Assembly: GCA_030867875.1 (NCBI GenBank)
Contig: JAOWCC010001751.1
Coordinates: forward strand, 27,086,369 to 27,150,368
Origin: Actinernus sp. WN-2022
Taxonomy: Eukaryota > Cnidaria > Anthozoa > Actiniaria > Actinernidae
Length of the DNA: 64,000 nt
Direction of reading: 5' to 3'
Shown: piece by piece, positions 57,187 to 64,000 of the stretch
How the letters are laid out: each line of letters starts with the position of its first letter
Numbering within the stretch: position 1 is the first letter of the stretch
Notes under the pieces: model-generated
What the model was told of the DNA's origin: nothing
Database searches by the model: none
Seen by the model: the letters and a program-made list of their open reading frames with translations, nothing else
Made by a program: the position numbers and the translations under genes

Positions 57187-57273
57187 GGCCCGGTTCAAAC
57201 GTCGATAATTAGGCGGCTTCTTTTGATCTAATTAGGTTCGGCGCATGAAACGGTTCGACGTTTGAACCGGGCC
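57187..57273. mobile_element. 87-bp fold-back MITE, family B, copy 1
   Basis: GGCCCGGTTCAAACGTCGA pairs with TCGACGTTTGAACCGGGCC. TTAA lies at the left edge and TTAG at the right, so a mutated TTAA duplication is possible. The interior AATTAGGCGGCTTCTTTTGA and TAGGTTCGGCGCATGAAA recurs in the larger relative near 59731-59845. Confidence 0.82.
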
Positions 57274-58322
57274 TTAGATTAATTAAATGGTTACAGCTTA
57301 TTACACGTAACAGAAATAAAGAGTTTCCTTTGTTCTATTCAAATCTTAATTCAGGAAGTTCAGGGTTCCGTTTATTCTTGTTCCGTTCTTTAATCACTAA
57401 ACTTTTTCTTCAAATCAGACAATTCTCATTTAATTTACCCAGAAGCCTCATATTTTTACCTTTGAGCGTGAAGCATGACTGATGGGAAGTGGGCGTTTCA
57501 TTGTTTGTCTTTCGTTATGCTGTTGTTGGATCACCCGAGAGCCCATCAGAACAATATGAAAGCCAAACAGAAAAAAGCCCCGGGAAAAATGCCGAGAAAA
57601 GATGAAAAATCTCAGCTATCAGGGAATAAATTAAAGTCAATGACAAGGAGCACAAGCATATTCAAAACTCTTATCTACTCTGTTCAAAGAATTGGCCGTT
57701 ACGAAGTCTTAATGATCTCAGTGACTCGGCAAATATGCGGCCCTTTGTTCCATATCGGTACAATCGATTTATCTATTTAGTGTTTTTTTTGTTCAAGAGA
57801 AAATGCTCAACTAGGAAACTTACTCAGTTATACAATTACAGTTAAATATAAATACATACATGCACGTAATTAGCGAGTTAGTCAAGCAGAATACTGTTGC
57901 AGGACCAGATTAAGTAAAGCGATTTGTTTCTATAATAAAAAATTCAGTGTATATAGACTGGAAAATATGTTCATTTTGTAAAAGCAACAAGCTAGCGTCT
58001 CCGAACAGTAATTTTTTAGCTTAGATCTGTCCGTACAAAATTGCCAATTATTGAGAACAAGTGCAACAGAAGTGAGAAGTTTGGCTCGCTGCATGGGCAA
58101 CATAATTGGGACAATAGAGGAAAAAATGTTTTGCAGTTTCATTTAGAAATTCACAAGAACAAGATGGAGAAGAAATACAGTTTATCTTATATAAATAGAT
58201 TACATTTCATTTGGGAATTATCCATCCTTTGTCGGGTGTGCAAAATTGAAGAAAATCTAGAAACATAAAAAATATATAACTATTATACTGCATCTGGACA
58301 CCAAATGCATATTTGATAACAT
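57274..58322. other. Unassigned DNA
   Basis: Contains a 101-codon plus frame (57475-57780) with a lysine-rich middle and no recognised domain. I do not call it a gene. Confidence 0.4.
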
Positions 58323-58711
58323 CAGGAGCCATTACTCGGAGCGTCCATCTGTTATATATTCGTGATGCAGCATCTTTACAGACCGGGTTATTTTTAGATT
58401 TCACATCTCGTTGTTCGCTTCCATCGCGGAATGTTGTCAACAAAAGATGCCTCGTTAGCTTCTCTTGTTTGGTCAACCAACATGGCTGCAACATCATTAA
58501 TCATTTGAATTAAAAATTACGCAAACGCTTGTGATTGGCTAGCGGAACCAAACTCGCGGGAAACACATTCTAAAAATAACCTGGTCTGTAAAAACGCTGC
58601 ATCACAGACGAAGTATGGGAGATGGACGCTGCATCACAGACGAAGTATGGGAGATGGACGCTGCATCACAGACGTAGTATGGGAGATGGCGCTCTGGGTA
58701 ATGGGCTCCTG
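58323..58711. mobile_element. MITE, family A, copy 2 (7-bp target duplication)
   Basis: It begins CAGGAGCCATTACTCGGAGC and ends GCTCTGGGTAATGGGCTCCTG minus its first base, flanked by ATAACAT on both sides (58316-58322 and 58712-58718). The ends match copy 1 at 15538-15872, and the interior shares a (C/T)GGGAAACA(C/T)(A/G)TTCTAAAAATA block with it. The right part carries a three-copy 32-bp minisatellite, listed separately, absent as an array from copy 1. The overlapping short frames on both strands are not genes. Confidence 0.85.
58596..58690. repeat. 32-bp minisatellite, three copies, inside MITE copy 2
   Basis: Unit GCTGCATCACAGACGAAGTA followed by TGGGAGATGGAC, three times, with one A/T change (GACGTAGTA) in the last. 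A single related unit occurs, inverted, at the left end of copy 1 (CTCCCATACTATGTCTGTGA). The unit therefore derives from the MITE's own subterminal sequence. Confidence 0.9.
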
Positions 58712-59158
58712 ATAACATATTTAAAAGAGTTTAAGTTGAGAATTTTACGCATGTTTAAATCTAAATTATTCCATTGCTTTAAGGCTGAGGGCAAGAAAAA
58801 CCCTTTATACTTTCAATTCGACCTTGAAGCTGATCTTGAAACCGTTGAAATGGCCTCTGAAAACATTGTTGAAAGACTGAAGACATTGAAAGCATGTTGG
58901 AGAGTTTGACTTCGTTTCAAAGCCATTTCAAACGGTTCAGTTCAAGATTAGTTTCAACAAATGTTGTACCGATATGGAACCGATGTTGCAATATATTTTT
59001 TCGAACCCTAAAGTGGCACTATAACGAAAATTAAAAAACTTTTTTTTTTTACAGATTATGAAAGATAAACTACTAAATAACAATGCTGGAAAATCTTAAG
59101 TCGAAATTCGAACGAAAAGTCCGATTATTTAACCATATGTTAGAGCTCAGACTGGCCA
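58712..59158. other. Unassigned DNA
   Basis: No gene or repeat recognised. Confidence 0.4.
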
Positions 59159-59247
59159 CCATTACTCAGACTAGAACGTGACGTTATCTACTCAACACGG
59201 TTTTTGCTACTATGACGTCATCTACTCCATTCTAGTCCGAGTAATGG
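59159..59247. mobile_element. 89-bp fold-back MITE
   Basis: CCATTACTCAGACTAGAA pairs with TTCTAGTCCGAGTAATGG with one mismatch. The arms continue through GTGACGTTATCTACTC / GACGTCATCTACTC, which are direct rather than inverted repeats. Non-coding. Confidence 0.75.
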
Positions 59248-59378
59248 CGGACGTAAATTTACGTGCTTAGAGGTCTATATTTATGTTGCATTAATGTATT
59301 GTGATAAAAAAATTTTGAAGACCTATATTTTCGAGTTATGATAAGAAACAGCGAAAAGAAAATCCACAATTTTCGTCA

Positions 59379-59482
59379 TGTTTTAGACGTGGTTTCTAGA
59401 TACCTAGTGCCATGAACAATGCCGAGGGCGTCGCCCGAGACAGTGTTTATGGCACGACGATCTAGAAACCACGTCTAAAACA
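59379..59482. mobile_element. 104-bp palindromic MITE
   Basis: TGTTTTAGACGTGGTTTCTA (continuing GAT) is perfectly complemented by (ATC)TAGAAACCACGTCTAAAACA. The arms continue imperfectly through TAGTGCCATGAACA / TGTTTATGGCACGA. The centre GAGGGCGTCGCCCGAGA forms a further small hairpin. Confidence 0.88.
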
Positions 59483-59730
59483 ATCACGCACTTTGAAATG
59501 GTTTCTCACATATTACATTTTCATGACACAGAGGACAATGATATAAAAATAACACAAATAATTAAACAATAAAACAGAGGAAAAAATTCGAAAGCGAGAA
59601 TTCCACCGGATTTGTATATTCATATTCCAATTTGAGTTCACTGACGCTGATGCATAATCAAATCACAGTTCAGTGAGATTGGGAAGGCTTCGAAACGGCT
59701 GGATGAATAGAAGTGAAAACGCAAATAATT

Positions 59731-59845
59731 TAGGCCCGATTCAAACGTCGAACTTTCCATGCGCCGAACCTAATAGTTCAAAAGCCGCCGCCTAATTATC
59801 TTTTGTTTCAATTGCGTTTGGCGCATGAAAAATATCGAAGCATAA
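59731..59845. mobile_element. MITE relic, family B, copy 2
   Basis: TAGGCCCGATTCAAACGTCG is followed by CATGCGCCGAACCTAAT and GCCGCCGCCTAATTATC, the blocks found in reverse order and orientation at 57187-57273. The right end TTGGCGCATGAAAAATATCG lacks a clean inverse of the start, so the copy is decayed or rearranged. Confidence 0.65.
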
Positions 59846-59924
59846 TATGTCACCTCGGCTTTGGCAATCTGTGGCTAGACCAGAATAATATAACCAATTT
59901 TAATACACAGCACTCACTAGCAAA

Positions 59925-60334
59925 CTAAAACAAAGGCTACGAGACGTTGAATGCCAAAACTGGTACAGCGAGATCCATAATGACTCTAGAAGTAATTCAA
60001 ATCAGCGAAATAAGTTAAGAACATACAGAATATTCAAGAATCTTACGAATTAGAAAATTACTTGAAGGAAGTATACAATGTGAAGCACAGAATAGCACTA
60101 ACAAGGCTAAGAATAAGTAACCACAAACTAGAGATCGAAAAAGGAAGGTATGCAAGACCATACAAACCAATCGAGGAAAGATTATGCCATTTCTGCCTCT
60201 CGGAGATTGAGGATGAAACCCACTTTGTCTTGAAGTGCAAGAAATATGAAAACCTAAGGAAGGAATTCTATGCTTCACTAAAGAATACATTTAATATAAA
60301 CGCGGCACACCGATCTGAAAATAATGGTATGTAA
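59925..60334 (+). pseudogene. LINE C-terminal (zinc-knuckle) fragment
   Basis: The first part reads KQRLRDVECQNWYSEIHNDS in one plus frame. A shift near 60055 then leads into LENYLKEVYNVKHRIALTRL, NHKLEIEKGRYARPYKPIEE and a CHFCLSEIEDETHFVLKCKK block. C-x2-C-x9-H-x4-C followed by Y..LR is the typical zinc-binding C-terminus of many invertebrate LINE proteins. The catalytic RT core is absent and at least one frameshift is present. It is a short orphan fragment that ends near 60334, just before PLE-derived sequence begins. Confidence 0.75.
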
Positions 60335-60344
60335 TCAACTAAAG

Positions 60345-60600
60345 TCGATTGAGGTATGCTAACCGCCGTGGAAAGCGAGTAGCAGCTGACGTTTCGAGCG
60401 CTAGCCCTTCGTCAGAGCAAAAGAGGGAATTGTGGGTGGGGAAATGGTTTATAGTGACGAGTGCATGCTTACCGCTGAGGAAACATGTACTCGGATCAAT
60501 TGGGATCAAAGGAAATTGCGCCAATGCATGATTACCGCTAAGGAAACATGTGCTCGGATCAATTGTGATCAAAGAAAAGTGCGCCAACAATAGAAATGCT
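60345..60600 (-). repeat. Putative PLE terminal region with short tandem duplication
   Basis: GACGTTTCGAGCGCTAGCCC, then TTCGTCAGAGC, is a phrase I associate with the ends of Penelope-like elements in invertebrates (recollection, not checked). Next to it, a unit of about 62 bp is duplicated (60463-60587), containing TACCGCTGAGGAAACATGT or TACCGCTAAGGAAACATGT, then CTCGGATCAATTG and TGCGCCAA. A partial third copy (AAGGAAACATG) lies near 60638. Repeats at the ends are known for PLEs. Confidence 0.55.
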
Positions 60601-60681
60601 AATAGTTGTAACAGCAAGTGTTGATGAGTAAACTAAGGAAACATGCTGATCTAAGTGTGAGTGAATACGTGAATTCTGAAA

Positions 60682-60781
60682 TTAAATGAACGAAAAGCGT
60701 TCATTAATACCGTGAGGTGACAAAGTTCCTAATTTGAAAATAAAGTTCTGTTCTTTGCGTTTACGAGTGTCGGTAGTACCT
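60682..60781 (-). pseudogene. PLE protein, extreme C-terminus (separated by LINE insertion)
   Basis: Read on the minus strand from 60781: EGTTDTRKRKEQNFIFKLGT, then LSPHGINERFSFI and stop at 60682. The GTL.PHGIN.RFSF ending is what follows the GIY-YIG domain in Penelope-like elements. The segment continues in frame from the part at 62643-63052 across the inserted LINE: CATCAT on one side meets GAAGGT on the other. Confidence 0.8.
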
Positions 60782-60808
60782 TCATCATCATCATCATCAT
60801 CATCATAA
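60782..60808. repeat. (ATC)n tail of the inserted LINE
   Basis: TTCATCATCATCATCATCAT and onward on the plus strand, that is (ATG)n at the 3' end of the minus-strand LINE. It encodes the poly-Asp run seen in an overlapping short frame, which is not a gene. Confidence 0.9.
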
Positions 60809-62642
60809 GCTTTTATTAAATATAACGGTATCGCATTCATTATAATAATTACAATGCTCTTCCAGCGAGCCGTCAAAGGAAAACCACTACATACTACTAC
60901 ACTATGGAAAGCACCCTAACTAATCTATAACTTTAATAAATTCAATAAAAAGTCTGTAATCCAATACAACAATCAACAGCTGCTGTTTATCTGAAGTCCA
61001 AGGTATCCTTAAAGGCGTTTATATTCGTCATGGATTTAGAATCATCCGGTAGGTCACTCCACAAAACAGCCCCTCTATAACTAAAAGCCCGCTTTGCAGC
61101 TTCAGTGCGAGGTCTTGGAATGAACGTATTATTATCACTACCCCTCAGGTTATGGTGATGTATGCTGGATGTAGCTTGAAAAAGCTCTCTAATTCCTGAA
61201 GGATAATGGCCTCTCATTGATTTAAAAACACTAACTGCAAGTTGTTTTGTGCGTCTGATCTCAAGAGTGTCCCAGTCGAGGCTCTGTATAATATCGGCAG
61301 ATCTAATATTGTAATCAGAAGAAGTAATGAGCCTACCAGCCCTATTATGAAGCCTCTGGAGTCTGTCACATTGGCCTTTACCCATGCAACCCCATACCTC
61401 ACTGCAGTAATCAAAGTAGGGAAGTATTAGAGCTTCATGTACTTTTAGCAGGGTTTGGCGAGGCACAAGGTGGCGGATTCGTTTTATGGCCCCTAAGCCA
61501 GCAGACACCTTTCTACATATAGTATCGGTATGACTCCGCCAACTTAGTGCCTCGTCAACCTCCACGCCTAAATATCTATAGCTCGTCTCTCTCTTGAGTT
61601 GCTGGTCACCAACACTGACATCAAAATTATGGTTTAAATGGTTTAGCCGATACCGACTGCCCACGATAACATACTTGGTCTTTTTTGTGTTCAAAGTAAG
61701 CTTATTAGCACGAAGCCAATTTTGAACCTTTTCAAGATCAGTGTTTAATTTGACCTCAAGTGTCATGGGATCCTCTGCAACGGCAGTTAAACTAGTGTCA
61801 TCTGCATACATTCTTACAGTCGATGTCAAACCAGATTCTTGCAAATCATTGATATAAATAAGAAACAACAAGGGGCCAAGTACGGACCCTTGTGGAACCC
61901 CGCAAGAAATTGGAAGAGCACTAGACAACGTGCCATTTACAGACGTATGTTGCCATCGGTTAGACAGATATGATTTGAACCATTGGATCGCATGACAGTC
62001 GAGACCATAGCAATTAAGCTTATTCATTAATATATGATGGTCGACAGTGTCGAAGGCCTTCTTTAAATCAAGGAAAAGAGCACCGTTTAGGAGGCCAATA
62101 TCAATGTTTAGATACCAGTCGTTTGTAGCTTCGATTAAAGCAGTCAGAGTTGAATGCTGTGGCCTAAAACCATGCTGGGAGACTGCCAAGAGGTCATTAC
62201 TAATGAGGTAACTGTAAAGCTGATTGAAAATGATTTTTTCAATTATTTTACTAACAACTGGTAGTATTGATATTGGTCTATAATTATTGGGATCTGATTT
62301 CGTATCCTCTTTGTAAATTGGCAAAACTTTGGCAATCTTCCACTTTTCAGGGAAGACTCCGCTTCTAATAGATAAATTAATGATATAGGTCAGGGAAGGC
62401 ACTACCACGGGGGAAGCTTCCTTTACTAACCTAGTGGGAATGCCATCCAGACCAGCGGCTTTATTTGGAGATAATGAATTAATTAATCCAGATACCATAT
62501 CATTATTCGTTTCACAAAGAGAAAAACGAGAAGATGTTGGGGTGATATAATCTTCAAAGTTAGTACAACTTTGTGGGATTGATCTGGCAAGCCTTGGACC
62601 AATATTGGAAAAATGGGTGTTGAGCGCATGATGCAGAGAAAT
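60782..62642 (-). mobile_element. LINE with (ATG)n tail inserted into the PLE
   Basis: A 5'-truncated LINE on the minus strand. Its 3' end is an (ATG)n run (plus-strand ATCATC..., 60782-60808) preceded by about 180 bp of untranslated DNA. Its body is the 560-codon reverse transcriptase. Both ends adjoin PLE coding sequence: HITVCGISLHH on the 5' side and EGTTDTRKRK on the 3' side. At the 5' junction the 20-bp block CATGATGCAGAGAAATGCCG (plus strand) is present twice in tandem (about 62627-62666), so the PLE flank was copied during insertion. The endonuclease domain is missing. Confidence 0.88.
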
Positions 62643-62669
62643 GCCGCATGATGCAGAGAAATGCCGCAT
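60987..62669 (-). CDS. LINE reverse transcriptase, uninterrupted 560-codon frame
   Basis: The first ~15 residues (MRHFSASCGISLHHA) come from the duplicated PLE flank, so the nominal ATG is not the element's own start. The true N-terminal region, including the endonuclease, is lost. From about residue 20 the protein is LINE: KAAGLDGIPTRLVKE near 70, NNYRPISILPVVSKIIEK at 128-145, motif A GALFLDLKKAFDTVD around D201, motif B CGVPQGSVLGPLLF at 256-269 and the catalytic box YADD at 288-291. The thumb follows with SYRYLGVEVDEALSWRSH, and the C-terminal domain with YFDYCSEVWGCMGKGQ, LQRLHNRAGRLIT and GAVLWSDLPD. It ends in FKDTLDF(R). The lack of stops or shifts indicates a young insertion. CR1/jockey/L2-type; clade undecided. 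Confidence 0.95.
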   Translation of the reverse strand: MRHFSASCGISLHHALNTHFSNIGPRLARSIPQSCTNFEDYITPTSSRFSLCETNNDMVSGLINSLSPNKAAGLDGIPTRLVKEASPVVVPSLTYIINLSIRSGVFPEKWKIAKVLPIYKEDTKSDPNNYRPISILPVVSKIIEKIIFNQLYSYLISNDLLAVSQHGFRPQHSTLTALIEATNDWYLNIDIGLLNGALFLDLKKAFDTVDHHILMNKLNCYGLDCHAIQWFKSYLSNRWQHTSVNGTLSSALPISCGVPQGSVLGPLLFLIYINDLQESGLTSTVRMYADDTSLTAVAEDPMTLEVKLNTDLEKVQNWLRANKLTLNTKKTKYVIVGSRYRLNHLNHNFDVSVGDQQLKRETSYRYLGVEVDEALSWRSHTDTICRKVSAGLGAIKRIRHLVPRQTLLKVHEALILPYFDYCSEVWGCMGKGQCDRLQRLHNRAGRLITSSDYNIRSADIIQSLDWDTLEIRRTKQLAVSVFKSMRGHYPSGIRELFQATSSIHHHNLRGSDNNTFIPRPRTEAAKRAFSYRGAVLWSDLPDDSKSMTNINAFKDTLDFR

Positions 62670-63052
62670 ACAGTGATGTGATCAATGCAATGACCAGGAA
62701 GGTTAAAGTGACGAGCTACAGGTTTGGCGAGATCCTTGCTGTTAGTTCTAACATCTAGCAAGTGTTCGCGGAATCGATATCCTAATCTTCGCCCTGTTTC
62801 TCCGATGTAGAGTTTGTTACAAAGTGTGCAGGTGATGCAATAAATGACATTACTGGAAGTACAATCAAAATGATCACTGACTTTAAGAGAGCTATTCGGT
62901 CCTGAAATAGATGTCGTAGGTTTAGTGTAAGCACAGGTATTGCATCGTGTCCTAGAACATTTAAAAGTGCCTGGTTGAAGATCAGGTTGTAGTGATCCTT
63001 TGACTAGGGAATCACGGAGATTCTTGTCACGTTTGAAAGAAATGAAAATAGC
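62643..63052 (-). pseudogene. Penelope-like element: GIY-YIG endonuclease region
   Basis: Read on the minus strand from 63052 downward the frame begins just after a TAG with FISFKRDKNLRDSLVKGSL, the usual linker after a PLE reverse transcriptase. A cysteine cluster follows (TFKCSRTRCNTC), then HFDCTSSNVIYCITCTLCNK, then LYIGETGRRLGYRFREHLLD and HFNLPGHCIDHITVCGISLH. The YIG, the arginine of RRL..RF.EH and the downstream H/N residues are hallmarks of the GIY-YIG nuclease that PLEs use to nick their target. The reverse transcriptase itself is not found upstream (63053 and beyond), so the PLE is 5'-truncated. The LINE at 60782-62642 separates this part from its last ~35 residues. Confidence 0.88.
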
Positions 63053-63273
63053 CTATTATGCACAATCATGAACCCTGACAGTAGAATTTCTAGTCTTTCA
63101 GCAAAATTGATTTATAACTGCTTCAACATCAGAGCTGAAGCTCTAACGCAGTGATGTCTGTTCCCACTAACAGAGATATACATAACTTAATTTAACTGAA
63201 ATTTATTGGACCCATGTCGAAGTACTTGCATGTACAAAACACCAATAAAATGTGTCTGTCTGTATGTCTGTCT
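63053..63273. other. Unassigned spacer
   Basis: No recognisable PLE reverse-transcriptase or other sequence. Contains a short TGTCTGTC-type run near 63253-63272. Confidence 0.4.
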
Positions 63274-63823
63274 ATGCATCAGTCATTTGAAATCCTCTTC
63301 CCCCTCGCCGGGCATAGCGGGGGCATTGCGGGGATGTTCACTTCAAATTCACCATTTTTCATTCCCCCGTGAGGTGGGGTCAACGCTCATAATCACTTCC
63401 CTCTCCTACCGGCTCGGGGAATAAGTGGGGGATTCACCGTTCCCACCTCATGCTAATTTGACATACACTCGTTCAACCTTCAAGCGGTAAATAGAGTTTA
63501 ATAGACTAGACCCTAGAAGATGCTTTTCAAAGTTTGGAGGGGAGAACTGAAGAAAGCTATGGCGGCAGACTCGCTTGAAAGCCTGTTGAGAAAGGGTAAG
63601 TGTATGATTATTTACCATTTGAATGCAAGCAAGCTTACATAGAAGCAAGGAAAGGGAACAAGGTGATTTAACAACATTTCAATATGGATTCCCGGGATCG
63701 GGAGTCTTCACATAATTTTGATGCCCCAGGGTGTGGGAGCTTCACTAGTTTTCATGGGCATGTTGTGTGAATGCCCCCGCTATGCCCGGGGTGGGGGGAG
63801 GGGATTTCAAATGACTGGTGCAT
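63274..63823. mobile_element. 550-bp MITE with TGCA(T/C)CAGTC termini
   Basis: ATGCATCAGTCATTTGAAAT followed by a CCGGGCATAGCGGGGGCATT-like block at the left is mirrored by AATGCCCCCGCTATGCCCGG and ATTTCAAATGACTGGTGCAT at the right. TIRs are about 55 bp with mismatches. The interior contains GGGGA/TCCCC-rich stretches on both sides and no coding capacity. A short minus frame at 63448-63648 is not supported as a gene. Confidence 0.82.
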
Positions 63824-64000
63824 TAGAGAGCCCCAAACGAATGAAGACTAAACCCGTTTCACTTTGACTGTCAAATGAACTGTGCCAAGGATTACAGAGT
63901 ATTAGAGTCGCTTGGACGTGTGGAAGTTTGAAGAATGGAAGTTTGGACGGGAAGTTTGGACGAGAAACGTTTGGCTATTCGTATAATAGATATGACCCCG
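63824..64000. other. Unassigned window end
   Basis: GAAGTTTGGA repeats a few times (63927-63963), a minor low-complexity feature. Nothing else seen. Confidence 0.4.

Noticed and set aside
60682..60876. Gene with a poly-Asp stretch
   Set aside because: The Asp run is the (ATG)n tail of the LINE read in another frame, joined to the PLE C-terminus.

Overview
This is repeat-dominated DNA from a eukaryote. There is no operon-like gene packing and no ribosome-binding sites, most sequence is AT-rich and non-coding, and the only recognisable proteins come from retroelements: jockey/CR1/L2-type LINEs, a Ty3/gypsy LTR element and a Penelope-like element (PLE) with a GIY-YIG endonuclease. There are also tRNA-headed SINEs and many fold-back or TIR elements. 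This mix is typical of invertebrate animals, and several motifs feel like anthozoan (coral or anemone) repeats, but that placement is an inference. I recognise no host protein-coding gene. Isolated host exons without homology support cannot be excluded.

Layout. 1-1661: unassigned DNA with C-rich low-complexity runs. 1662-15375: one large satellite array, monomer 93/94 bp, about 130 copies, all in one orientation. It is interrupted once by a 5'-truncated LINE (3818-5233) that carries an apparent ACCTA target duplication. Marker variants inside the array recur as a three-monomer cassette and at 840-850 bp (nine monomers), so the array has higher-order structure.

15376-20745: a cluster of inverted-repeat DNA elements: a MITE with 7-bp target duplications, a 154-bp palindrome, a 1.76-kb element with ~265-bp TIRs, and a 1.15-kb TA-flanked element nested inside a ~340-bp inverted repeat. 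20746-37100: mostly unassigned DNA with a SINE family (two main copies), a tandem repeat with an internal palindrome, several fold-back MITEs, a decayed LINE 3' end and TTAA-flanked or TA-flanked elements.

37150-44522: a decayed minus-strand LINE (endonuclease plus reverse transcriptase) split by a complete but broken Ty3/gypsy element (37794-42137) with a perfect 5-bp target duplication, GTAAT. 44523-59900: unassigned DNA with a SINE and about ten inverted-repeat elements.

59925-63052: LINE and PLE remains. A LINE with an uninterrupted 560-codon reverse-transcriptase frame sits inside the GIY-YIG endonuclease region of a minus-strand PLE, apparently at a CATCAT/ATGATG site that matches its own (ATG)n tail. 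63274-63823: one more TIR element.

The genes do not form a pathway. The window is a record of nested insertions, and its most unusual structure is the higher-order satellite array.
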